Assembly: GCF_001499905.1 (NCBI RefSeq)
Contig: NZ_LQIS01000002.1
Span: 62,001-126,000, forward strand
Direction: 5' to 3'
Origin: Mycobacterium sp. GA-1285
Lineage (GTDB): Bacteria; Actinomycetota; Actinomycetes; Mycobacteriales; Mycobacteriaceae
DNA: 64,000 nt
Part shown: piece by piece, positions 55,836-63,066 of the stretch
How the letters are laid out: each line of letters begins with the position of its first letter
Position numbering within the stretch: the stretch's first letter is position 1
Notes under the pieces: model-generated
Told to the model about the DNA's origin: nothing
Seen by the model: the letters and a program-made list of their open reading frames with translations, nothing else
Database searches by the model: none
Position numbers and translations under genes: made by a program

Positions 55836-56891
55836 GTGACCGTCCGGCTGCGCCCCGAACTGGCTGATCTGCCCGCCTACACCCCCGGTAGGACGGTTCC
55901 CGGAGCGATCAAGATCGCCAGCAACGAGACCGTGCATCCCCCGCTGCCGAGCGTGCGCGCCGCGATCGAGGACGCCGTCGGCAACGTCAACCGCTACCCC
56001 GACAACGGCTACGTCGAACTGCGCGAGCGGCTCGCCAAGCACGTCAACTTCGCCCCCGAACACATTTCGGTGGGCTGCGGGTCGGTCAGCCTGTGTCAGC
56101 AGTTGATCCAGATCACCTCGACCGTCGGAGACGAGGTGCTGTTCGGTTGGCGCAGCTTCGAGATCTACCCGCTGCAGGTGCGAACGGCGGGGGCCACGCC
56201 CGTGCCGGTGTCGCTGACCGACCACACTCACGACCTCGACGCCATGCTTGCCGCGATCACCGACCGCACCCGGCTGATCTTCGTCTGCAATCCGAACAAC
56301 CCGACGGGCACCGTCGTCGCACCCGACGCGCTCGCCCGTTTCGTCGCCGCGGTGCCGCCGCACATCGCGATCGCGCTCGACGAGGCCTACGTCGAGTACA
56401 TTCGCGAGCCGATGGTTCCCGACAGCCTGGCCTTGGTCCGCGCCCATCCGAACCTCGTTGTGCTACGGACGTTTTCGAAGGCCTACGGGCTGGCCGGTCT
56501 GCGGGTCGGATACGCGGTGGGCGACCCGGATCTGATCACCGCGATCGGCAAGGTGTACGTACCGTTCACCACGACCAGCGTCTCGCAGGCCGCTGCGATC
56601 GCTTCCCTGGACGCCGCCGACGAACTGCTCGAGCGCACCGACGACGTCGTCGCCGAACGCACCCGGGTCACCGCGGCACTGCGCGACGCGGGCTACACCG
56701 TGCCCGAGTCGCAGGCCAACTTCGTCTGGCTCCCCTTGCCCGGGCGGGCCCAGCGGTTCGCCGAGGCGTCGGCGGACAACCGCATCATCGTGCGGCCCTA
56801 CGGTGACGACGGCGTGCGCGTCACCGTGGCCGCGACGTACGAGAACGACGCGTTCCTCGATTTCGCCCGCCGATGGATAGGACAGACATGA
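55836..56891 (+). CDS. hisC2: Aromatic/histidinol-phosphate aminotransferase (HisC2/Pat type)
   Basis: A PLP class II aminotransferase of 351 residues. It contains IKIASNETVHPPLP near the N-terminus, RYPDNGYVELRERLA, FVCNPNNPTGTVV, IALDEAYVEY and the PLP-lysine segment LRTFSKAYGLAGLRVGYA. It matches Rv3772, whose product is called HisC2 or Pat, an aromatic amino acid aminotransferase. It may supply phenylalanine or tyrosine from the keto acids made through tyrA. The stop overlaps the next start by 4 bp (ATGA). Confidence 0.9.
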   Translation: MTVRLRPELADLPAYTPGRTVPGAIKIASNETVHPPLPSVRAAIEDAVGNVNRYPDNGYVELRERLAKHVNFAPEHISVGCGSVSLCQQLIQITSTVGDEVLFGWRSFEIYPLQVRTAGATPVPVSLTDHTHDLDAMLAAITDRTRLIFVCNPNNPTGTVVAPDALARFVAAVPPHIAIALDEAYVEYIREPMVPDSLALVRAHPNLVVLRTFSKAYGLAGLRVGYAVGDPDLITAIGKVYVPFTTTSVSQAAAIASLDAADELLERTDDVVAERTRVTAALRDAGYTVPESQANFVWLPLPGRAQRFAEASADNRIIVRPYGDDGVRVTVAATYENDAFLDFARRWIGQT

Positions 56892-57349
56892 GCGACGCCC
56901 GCGAGACCTTCACCGAACTCAAGGAGCGCACCGGCACCATCTCCGACTCCGAGCTCGACGACTTCTGGGCCAAGCTTGCTCCCGCCACCATCGACTTCAT
57001 GATCGGCGAGTGGCAGGGCGGCGAGTTCCATACCGGCCACAAGGCCAACGGATTCATGGAGCGCCTCAACTGGTTCGGCAAGACCTTCGTGTCGGCGACC
57101 GACGCCAAACCGCTGGTGTGCCTGGACGCCGACGGCAACAAGTTCTCCAACACCGAGGCGATGAAGGGTGAGGCCAGCCTCTGGATGGAGGAGTTCCGCG
57201 GCGAGGTGACCGCCTCGATGGTCTACGACGGCGCCCCCGTCCACGACCACTTCAAGGTCGTCGACGAGAACGCCGTCGTCGGGATCATGAACGGCAAGGG
57301 CGCGCTCGACGGCACCCGGCACCTGTACTTCTACCTCGAGCGGGTGTAG
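56888..57349 (+). CDS. DUF4334 (GXWXG domain) protein
   Basis: 153 residues. The N-terminal GXWXG-type motif is IDFMIGEWQGGEFHTGHKANGFM. A C-terminal DUF4334 domain (ASLWMEEFRGEVTASMVYDGAPVHDHFKVVD) follows, as in a known actinobacterial family of unknown role. It is soluble, with no signal. Translation is coupled to hisC2 by ATGA overlap. It ends before a strong hairpin at 57364. Confidence 0.88.
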   Translation: MSDARETFTELKERTGTISDSELDDFWAKLAPATIDFMIGEWQGGEFHTGHKANGFMERLNWFGKTFVSATDAKPLVCLDADGNKFSNTEAMKGEASLWMEEFRGEVTASMVYDGAPVHDHFKVVDENAVVGIMNGKGALDGTRHLYFYLERV

Positions 57350-57363
57350 CGCTCGCGAGATCA

Positions 57364-57404
57364 ACACCAGGGTCGTCAGGATGGGCGATCCACGACCCTG
57401 GTGT
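57364..57404. terminator. 13-bp perfect inverted repeat between convergent genes
   Basis: ACACCAGGGTCGT (57364-57376) pairs exactly with ACGACCCTGGTGT (57392-57404) around a 15-nt loop. It lies 15 bp after the DUF4334 stop, between convergent genes, a likely two-way terminator. Confidence 0.75.
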
Positions 57405-57406
57405 AC

Positions 57407-57454
57407 GCCTCGCGAAGTGGCTAAGCCTCGCGAAGTGGCTAAGCCTCGCGAAGT
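57407..57454. repeat. 18-bp tandem repeat (2.7 copies)
   Basis: GCCTCGCGAAGTGGCTAA occurs at 57407-57424 and 57425-57442, and its first 12 bp again at 57443-57454. It lies between the terminator and the 3' end of the gene at 57456. The core GCCTCGCGAAG also occurs at the TetR operator (20061-20070). Confidence 0.9.
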
Positions 57455-57455
57455 C

Positions 57456-58034
57456 CTAGGCCCGCCGACCGGTATAGGCGAGCAACCGCGTGAGCGCGTC
57501 CGCGTCGTCGGCGACGTCGATCGCGTCGTCGAAGCCGGCGTTGACGCGACCCTCGGGCGTGATGATCTTGCGCGCCAGCCCCAACACGTAGTCGGACAAC
57601 GGCTCGGGGGCGTTGACCTCGCGTCCGACCGCTGCCGCGTAGTCCCAGGCATGCACCAGAAACTCGATCGACAGGATGCCGACCATCATTCGAGCGGGGA
57701 CGTCGTTTCCGCGGAAGTCCACGGTGCCATCCAGCCCGCGACGCTGCCAGGCATCCAGCGCTGACCGCGCCGCGAACACCACCTGCTGCTCGATCGGCGC
57801 GTCGCGGTCGCGCTCGGGCAACTGCGCACCCGCCATGGCGCCGAGTGTGCTGATCGAATTGAGCAGGTGGTCGGTCAGCGCTGCCACGTCGAACTCCCGG
57901 CACGGTGTGCGCTTGTGCAGATCGTCGTCGGCGATGCCGTGAAGCACATGCTGCAACACGGCGAACGACTTCTCCGCGCTACGCAGTTCGTCGGTCGGCG
58001 GTGAATCGGGTCCTGCACGCAGGTCGTCGGGCAT
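57456..58034 (-). CDS. TIGR03086-type metal-binding (DinB/mycothiol-dependent-like) protein
   Basis: 192 residues. KRTPCREFDVAALTDHLLNSIS with its His, MMVGILSIEFLVHAWDYAAAVG and the four-helix pattern match the actinobacterial TIGR03086/maleylpyruvate-isomerase-N family, which uses a metal and often mycothiol. It corresponds to Rv3773c. The reaction is unknown. It is divergent from the lipoprotein gene at 58075 with about 40 bp between starts. Confidence 0.85.
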   Translation of the reverse strand: MPDDLRAGPDSPPTDELRSAEKSFAVLQHVLHGIADDDLHKRTPCREFDVAALTDHLLNSISTLGAMAGAQLPERDRDAPIEQQVVFAARSALDAWQRRGLDGTVDFRGNDVPARMMVGILSIEFLVHAWDYAAAVGREVNAPEPLSDYVLGLARKIITPEGRVNAGFDDAIDVADDADALTRLLAYTGRRA

Positions 58035-58061
58035 GACGCCACGCTACGTCGCCGATGGGCA

Positions 58062-58074
58062 TATCGTTGCCGTG
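58062..58074 (+). promoter_or_regulatory. Leaderless promoter of the lipoprotein gene
   Basis: TATCGT (58062-58067) with 7 nt to ATG 58075 supports this start over the longer frame. Confidence 0.5.
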
Positions 58075-58509
58075 ATGAAAACGCACGTGCGATTGGCGGC
58101 GACGGTGCTGGTTCTCGTCGGTGTCACGACGGGATGCCAGCGCACCACCGAGGGCTCCGTCGCGATGACCACCGAGCCGGGTCCGCCGTTGACTTCGCCG
58201 GCGCGGCCGACGTCGCCCTCGATTCCGGGGCTTCCCGATATCGGTCTTCCCGAGATTCCGCTGCCGACCCGCAACACCGACGTCCCGGTGGTACCGGCGC
58301 CGCCGAATGCCTTGTCGATGCAGTGCTCCGAGTACAACGGGCTCGACGAGGCGTCCCAGGTCGCGGTGATCCGCGAGATCCTCAAGCAGGAGGGCAACCC
58401 GCTCGGGCCCGACGGAGAGGGCATCGGCCAGATGCTCGTCGACGCCGCCTGCCAGTTCCTGCCCAGCGCCACCGTCAACGAGGTGCTCCTGGGCAAGCCG
58501 CCGCCGTGA
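58075..58509 (+). CDS. Lipoprotein of unknown function
   Basis: 144 residues: lipoprotein signal MKTHVRLAATVLVLVGVTTGC with lipobox VTTGC, a Pro-rich linker (about residues 30-75: TSPARPTSPSIPG, PEIPLP), then a compact domain of about 65 residues (CSEYNGLDEASQVAVIREILKQ ... ACQFLPSATVNEVL) with two Cys. The domain resembles small HdeA-like/mycobacterial DUF families but is not assigned. It probably sits outside the membrane. It is not obviously linked to echA21 31 bp downstream. Confidence 0.75.
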   Translation: MKTHVRLAATVLVLVGVTTGCQRTTEGSVAMTTEPGPPLTSPARPTSPSIPGLPDIGLPEIPLPTRNTDVPVVPAPPNALSMQCSEYNGLDEASQVAVIREILKQEGNPLGPDGEGIGQMLVDAACQFLPSATVNEVLLGKPPP

Positions 58510-58540
58510 CCCGCGCCGCGACGAACTAGCGTGTTGCCCC

Positions 58541-59356
58541 ATGGGCCAGACCTACGAATCCGTCACTGTTGACATCTCCGATCACGTCGCGCGGGTGACG
58601 CTGATCGGACCCGGCAAGGGCAACGCCATGGGCCCGGCGTTCTGGGCCGAGATGCCCGAGGTGTTCGGCACGCTGGATGCCGACCCGGAGGTGCGCGCCA
58701 TCGTGCTGACCGGCTCGGGCAAGAACTTCAGCTACGGGCTCGACCTGGTCGCGATGGGCGGCAGCCTGCCAGGCCTGGAGTCCGGCGCAAAGGGCCGGCT
58801 CGAGTTCCACACGACGCTGCAGAGGATGCAGGGCGCGATCAACGCGGTCGCCGACTGCCGCACCCCCACCATCGCCTCGGTGCACGGCTGGTGCATCGGC
58901 GGTGGCGTGGACCTGATCAGCGCCGTGGACATCCGCTACGCGAGCGCCGACGCGAAGTTCTCCGTGCGTGAGGTGAAGTTGGCGATCGTCGCCGACGTGG
59001 GCTCGCTGGCCCGCCTCCCGCTGATCCTGTCCGACGGACATCTGCGCGAACTGACGCTGACGGGCAAGGACATCGACGCGGCCAGGGCCGAGAAGATCGG
59101 TCTGGTCAACGACGTGTACGACGACGCCGACGCCTCGCTTGCCGCAGCGCATGCGACCGCCGCCGAGATCGCCGCCAACCCACCCCTGACGGTGCACGGC
59201 ATCAAGGATGTGCTCGATCAGCAGCGCATCGCCAGGGTGTCGGAGAGTTTGCGCTATGTGGCAGCGTGGAATTCGGCTTTTCTGCCGTCGAAGGATCTGG
59301 GCGAGGCGGTGACGGCGATGTTCCAGAAGCGGCCGCCGAAATTCACCGGCGAATAG
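58541..59356 (+). CDS. echA21: Enoyl-CoA hydratase/isomerase family protein (EchA21)
   Basis: A 271-residue crotonase: oxyanion-hole segments GSGKNFSYGLDL and GWCIGGGVDLISAVDIR, and VREVKLAIVADVG containing the usual acidic catalytic position. It probably acts in fatty acid or sterol side-chain breakdown. Gene order (after the Rv3773c type) matches Rv3774 echA21. TAGCGT at 58527-58532 lies 8 nt before the ATG. The 3' end overlaps that of the convergent epimerase by 14 bp. Confidence 0.9.
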   Translation: MGQTYESVTVDISDHVARVTLIGPGKGNAMGPAFWAEMPEVFGTLDADPEVRAIVLTGSGKNFSYGLDLVAMGGSLPGLESGAKGRLEFHTTLQRMQGAINAVADCRTPTIASVHGWCIGGGVDLISAVDIRYASADAKFSVREVKLAIVADVGSLARLPLILSDGHLRELTLTGKDIDAARAEKIGLVNDVYDDADASLAAAHATAAEIAANPPLTVHGIKDVLDQQRIARVSESLRYVAAWNSAFLPSKDLGEAVTAMFQKRPPKFTGE

Positions 59357-60254
59357 GCGTCCAATCGAGTTCGGCCTTGGCTTTCGCGTTCGACAGCGGA
59401 AGCCAGGTGTCGCCGAAGGCGGTGACGCCGTAGGGCGCCACGAGCCTGACCGCCATTCGCGGAATGCGCAGCTGTCGAAGACGTCCCATCTTCTCGCCCA
59501 GCTCCCGGATGTAGTCGTTGAACGACTGCGGCCGGTCGTCGACGATGTTGTAGATCTGGCCGCCCCGCCCGCGGTCGAGTGCGGCCGCAGTGGCCTTCGC
59601 GACGTCGTCGATGTGGATCCAGGACACGACGCCGCTTCCTCCCATATCCAGCGCCACCCGCCATCTCGCCATCCGCGTGAACAACTCGTCGTGCGGCACA
59701 CCGGGTCCGTAGAATGCGCCGTAGCGCAACACGATTCCCTCGGTGTCACTGCGCTCACCGGAGGCCAGGACCTTCTGCTCCATCCCGCGCAGCGCCGCCA
59801 ACATCGCCTCTCCACCAGGCGGGGCCGGGCCGGGATAGGGATCGCTCTCGTCCATCAGCGCCGGACCCGTGGTCGGGTATCCGTATGCAAACATCACGGA
59901 TTCGGCGACGACGCGCCGGACACCGGCACGCTGCGCCGCGGCCAACAGATTCGGCGCACCGGTACCCCACAGCTTCCTCGCGGGCTCGAAGTCTCTGGCC
60001 CGCATGGGCCCTCGTTTCGGCAGCGTGGTCAACAGCGAAACCACGACCTCCGGACCGATATCGGCAACCACCTTGTCGATCTCGCCGGCGTCGAACACGT
60101 CGGCGACCACGGGTTCGGCTCCCGCAGACGTGATCTCACGAATCTTGTTCGGTGACCGCGTCAGCCCGATGACCTCGTGGCCGCGGGCGTGGAGTTCACG
60201 CAACAGCGGGCGGCCGGGCACACTCGTCGCACCGGCCACCAGAACACGCATCAT
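59343..60254 (-). CDS. NAD(P)-dependent epimerase/dehydratase-like protein
   Basis: 303 residues of the extended SDR type: RVLVAGATSVPGRPLLRELHARG (cofactor loop), VVADVFDAGEI, a central VVAESVMFAYGYP replacing the usual YxxxK region, and VSWIHIDDVAKATAAAL at the back. The classical YxxxK pair is not evident, so it may be an atypical member that binds but does not oxidise sugar nucleotides. The ATG at 60254 overlaps the previous stop (ATGA). Confidence 0.82.
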   Translation of the reverse strand: MMRVLVAGATSVPGRPLLRELHARGHEVIGLTRSPNKIREITSAGAEPVVADVFDAGEIDKVVADIGPEVVVSLLTTLPKRGPMRARDFEPARKLWGTGAPNLLAAAQRAGVRRVVAESVMFAYGYPTTGPALMDESDPYPGPAPPGGEAMLAALRGMEQKVLASGERSDTEGIVLRYGAFYGPGVPHDELFTRMARWRVALDMGGSGVVSWIHIDDVAKATAAALDRGRGGQIYNIVDDRPQSFNDYIRELGEKMGRLRQLRIPRMAVRLVAPYGVTAFGDTWLPLSNAKAKAELDWTPIRR

Positions 60255-60661
60255 GGCCTCCGATCGGCAATGGCGCTGGCGCGCAGCGCGATCGCGAGGA
60301 TCGCGGTGGTGAGCACCAATCCGCCGGCTTCCAGCCAGCCGATCCAGTCGCCCGCTCCATGGTGGGGATCGATGAGGTGGCTGACCGAGTGCAGCGCCCA
60401 GTGCAGCGTCGCGAATGCCAATGCGGGAGTGCGCCACGTCCTCCACCGAACCGCCGCGAGCAGCATGAGACCCTGCGGCACTTCGAACGTGGCGTTGTCG
60501 AAGATGTAGTGGTCATTTCGTGCGCCGAAGTTGCCGAGCGTATCGAAGAAGGCGCCGGGGGCGAACATCATGAACAGCCCCACCGCCAGGGCGTACAGCC
60601 CGAACACGATGAGCGTCACTTCGACGAACCCGGCCCTTGTGCGCGTCGGTGTCGATGTCAT
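60251..60661 (-). CDS. Four-helix membrane protein of unknown function
   Basis: 136 residues: helices at about 14-36 (VTLIVFGLYALAVGLFMMFAPG), 63-80, 82-97 (LAFATLHWALHSVSHLI) and 106-127. A conserved-looking His-rich loop (HWALHSVSHLIDPHHG) could bind metal. It is coupled to the epimerase gene. The pair is divergent from the MocR gene and may be its target. Confidence 0.78.
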   Translation of the reverse strand: MTSTPTRTRAGFVEVTLIVFGLYALAVGLFMMFAPGAFFDTLGNFGARNDHYIFDNATFEVPQGLMLLAAVRWRTWRTPALAFATLHWALHSVSHLIDPHHGAGDWIGWLEAGGLVLTTAILAIALRASAIADRRP

Positions 60662-60695
60662 ACGGTCACGCTAGTGCGCCACTGGCCTCAAGATA

Positions 60696-60729
60696 GGCAC
60701 CACTTTGATCGCGAAATCGGGTACCACTT
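60696..60729. promoter_or_regulatory. Direct repeats in the MocR divergent promoter
   Basis: GGCACCACTT (60696-60705) and GGTACCACTT (60720-60729) are direct repeats 24 bp apart. MocR/PdxR regulators are known to bind direct repeats. The second copy lies inside the coding region if TTG 60705 is the start. Confidence 0.5.
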
Positions 60730-62093
60730 CGGGTCCGGAGCTGCTAGTGGAACTCGACCGCGACGCCACCGATCCGCTGCACCGCCAACTCGCCGACAGG
60801 CTGCGGACAGCCATCAGGACGGGCCGCCTGACACCGGGCACCCGCCTGCCGTCCAGTCGCGTGTTCGCCGCCGACCTGGGAGTGTCCCGTCGGCTCGTGG
60901 TTGACGCCTACAGCCAGCTCGTCGCCGAAGGGTTCCTGCTCAGCAGGCACGGGTCGGGCACGGTGGTCGCCACGGTCGACAGCGTCGAGGAACCGGCACG
61001 CGGCCACGACGGGCCGACGGCCCGCTACGACGTCGACTTTCAGCCGGGGTCGCCAGATCTGGGGAGCTTCCCCCGTGACGCGTGGCTGCGGGCACTGCGG
61101 CAGGGACTGGCCGAGATCGGCTCGGATGCCTTCGGCTACGTCTCCCCCCAGGGGCTGTTCACGACGCGGTGCGCGGTGGCCGACTATCTGCGGCGCGCCC
61201 GCGGTGTGCTGGCCGACCCGCATCACATCGTGCTGTGCTCCGGAGCGACGCAGGCGGTGGCGCTGCTCGCCCAGTCGCTGCCCACCGCATCGCTGGCGAT
61301 GGAGGAACCGGGATTCTGGTTACATCGAATGGTGCTGCGCAACAACGGGATAGAACCGGTGCAGGTTCCTGTGGACGACGACGGGCTCGACGTCGGTGCA
61401 CTGGCGGATAGTGGCGCCGAGGCGGTGCTCACCACCCCCGCGCACCAATGCCCGACCGGGTTCGTGCTGTCGGCCGCGCGGCGTACCGAGCTGATGGACT
61501 GGGCGCGAGCCGATCACTTGGTCGTCGAGGACGACTACGACGCCGAGTACCGCTACGACCGCGCGCCGGTCGGCGCGTTGCAGGGAATCGCACCCGACCG
61601 TGTGATCTATGTCGGCTCGACCAGCAAGACACTGGCGCCCGGGCTTCGCATCGGCTGGATGGTGCTGCCCGCACAGCTCGTCGCCGACGTCGTTCGCGCG
61701 AAAGGGCTTGCAGATACCGGTAGTTCGGTGATGGACCAGTTGGCATTCGCGCACCTGCTGACCTCGGGCGGCTATGACCGGCATCTTCGCCAGATGCGCC
61801 GCCGCTACCTCATGCGCCGCAACGCATTACTGCGGGCTCTGAACAGGTACCTGCCACAGGTGACCGTGCTGGGTGCGGCCGCTGGATTGCAACTGACCGT
61901 CTGTTTTCCCGACGGCTTCCCGATCGAGGAGCTGGTGCACAGGGCCGCAGCACAGCGCGTACGGGTCGAACCGCTCGCACCGTGCTACGCCGACTCCGAG
62001 TCGGCGCCTCCGGGTCTGCTCTTGGGCTACGCGAACCTCACTGAGTCGCAGATCGATTCGGGAGTGCGGATATTGGCTGGCGCGATGCCATAG
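60705..62093 (+). CDS. MocR/PdxR-type GntR regulator with aminotransferase domain
   Basis: 462 residues. An N-terminal GntR winged helix (PLHRQLADRLRTAIRTGRLTPGTRLPSSR, FAADLGVSRRLVVDAYSQLVAEGF) is joined to a fold-type I PLP domain with VEDDYDAEYRYDR and the PLP-lysine segment YVGSTSKTLAPGLRIGW. Such regulators sense PLP or related amines. The start is a rare TTG at 60705; a GTG at 60747 would also keep the full HTH and would leave the second direct repeat outside the gene. It is divergent from the membrane-protein/epimerase pair, its probable target. Confidence 0.88.
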   Translation: MIAKSGTTSGPELLVELDRDATDPLHRQLADRLRTAIRTGRLTPGTRLPSSRVFAADLGVSRRLVVDAYSQLVAEGFLLSRHGSGTVVATVDSVEEPARGHDGPTARYDVDFQPGSPDLGSFPRDAWLRALRQGLAEIGSDAFGYVSPQGLFTTRCAVADYLRRARGVLADPHHIVLCSGATQAVALLAQSLPTASLAMEEPGFWLHRMVLRNNGIEPVQVPVDDDGLDVGALADSGAEAVLTTPAHQCPTGFVLSAARRTELMDWARADHLVVEDDYDAEYRYDRAPVGALQGIAPDRVIYVGSTSKTLAPGLRIGWMVLPAQLVADVVRAKGLADTGSSVMDQLAFAHLLTSGGYDRHLRQMRRRYLMRRNALLRALNRYLPQVTVLGAAAGLQLTVCFPDGFPIEELVHRAAAQRVRVEPLAPCYADSESAPPGLLLGYANLTESQIDSGVRILAGAMP

Positions 62094-62340
62094 GTCGCCG
62101 CCGCCACAACATGGGCGGGATGTGGGATCGTTTTTGGTCCTTGACGTCCGACGTCGTCCTGAAGCGATATCGGCCTCGGTGTATTTGTCGGGGACCGGGA
62201 TCACGGTGGCCGGGTCAGGTGAGAAGCGTGACCCGCCAAGTGGTTCGATCAGGTCGTCGCCTCGGAAGTCGACAAGCAGTTGGACGCCGGAGCGCAGCAA
62301 CTGTGAAGACGCCTCACACACTCGAAACAAGGCAAGTGAG
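62094..62340. other. 247-bp spacer; possible gene remnant on the minus strand
   Basis: No confident gene is visible. On the minus strand an open frame (ending inside the MocR gene) reads MFRVCEASSQ, then LLVDFRGDDLIEP, VIPVPDKYTEADI, a protein-like string that could be the decayed end of a lost gene. Coding cannot be shown from this alone. Confidence 0.3.
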
Positions 62341-62427
62341 CGGTGGCGGAGGGATTTGAACCCCCGGACGGTGTTAGCCGTCTCTCGCTTTCAAGGCGAG
62401 TGCATTAGGCCGCTCTGCCACGCCACC
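62341..62427 (-). tRNA. tRNA-Ser (anticodon TGA)
   Basis: 87-nt class II tRNA: acceptor GGTGGCG/CGCCACC, anticodon stem CTCGC/GCGAG with loop CTTGAAA (anticodon TGA), long variable arm, T-loop TTCAAAT. It decodes UCA/UCG. Its acceptor stem equals that of tRNA-Ser(CGA) at 44891. Confidence 0.97.
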
Positions 62428-62475
62428 GCCGACAAGAGTACGGGGCGGCTCACTTAGTCGCGATGGGGAATCCCC

Positions 62476-62988
62476 TCAGACCCGGCCGAGCTTGGCGTTC
62501 ATCGACCCGTTCTTGAGCGCGACGCTGATCCGCCTGCAGTTCTCGCCCATCGCCGCGACCTGGGGCCGCGACAGCCGGTCCAGGAAATGCGCTCTTACGC
62601 TGTCGCCGTAGGTGACCATCGCATCGCGTACCGCGGTCCGCCCGTCGTCGGTGATGCTGGCGAGCACTCCACGGCCGTCGTCAGGACTGGCCCCGCGACG
62701 CACCAGGCCCCGCATCTCCAGGCGACGGATCTGCCGGGTGACCCGGCTGGGCAACGACATCAAACACTCGGCGAGGTCGCCCATTCGGGCCGATCCCGTC
62801 GCTGACTTGTCCAGCATGTCGAGCAGCCTGACGTCGTTGAGCGTCAGATGATGTTTATCCACCAGCGACCGGTTCAAGGTCGCGTACAGCCGAAGCGCGG
62901 CGTCCAAGAAATTTTGCCAGGACCGCTGCTCCGCGATGTCCAGCCCCGGCATATCCCCCGCGGTACGACCCCCGATAATCCCCTCCAT
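62476..62988 (-). CDS. MarR family transcriptional regulator
   Basis: 170 residues. The winged helix includes LTLNDVRLLDMLDKS, RMGDLAECLMSLPSRVTRQIRRLEMRGLVRR and the wing SPDDGRGVLASITDDGR. A MarR dimer probably represses its own and the divergent reductase promoter. TACTAT (62995-63000, minus strand) lies 6 nt before ATG 62988, so this start is preferred over ATG 63009, which would overlap the -10 itself. Confidence 0.9.
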   Translation of the reverse strand: MEGIIGGRTAGDMPGLDIAEQRSWQNFLDAALRLYATLNRSLVDKHHLTLNDVRLLDMLDKSATGSARMGDLAECLMSLPSRVTRQIRRLEMRGLVRRGASPDDGRGVLASITDDGRTAVRDAMVTYGDSVRAHFLDRLSRPQVAAMGENCRRISVALKNGSMNAKLGRV

Positions 62989-63020
62989 GCGGCCATAGTA
63001 AACGGCCATATTGTTGCTGT

Positions 63021-63034
63021 TGACCGATTCGTCA
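63021..63034. promoter_or_regulatory. Possible MarR operator
   Basis: TGACCGATTCGTCA is an imperfect 14-bp dyad (TGAC/GTCA outer arms) between the two divergent -10 elements of the MarR gene and the reductase gene. The position fits an operator for both. Confidence 0.35.
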
Positions 63035-63053
63035 GACTGTTGTCGCAGGCTAG

Positions 63054-63066
63054 TAGCGTTATCTGA
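63054..63066 (+). promoter_or_regulatory. Leaderless promoter of the quinone reductase gene
   Basis: TAGCGT (63054-63059) with 7 nt before ATG 63067 fits leaderless transcription. Confidence 0.5.

Noticed and set aside
57407..57454. CRISPR array
   Set aside because: Only 2.7 direct 18-bp copies with no spacers and no cas genes in the window.
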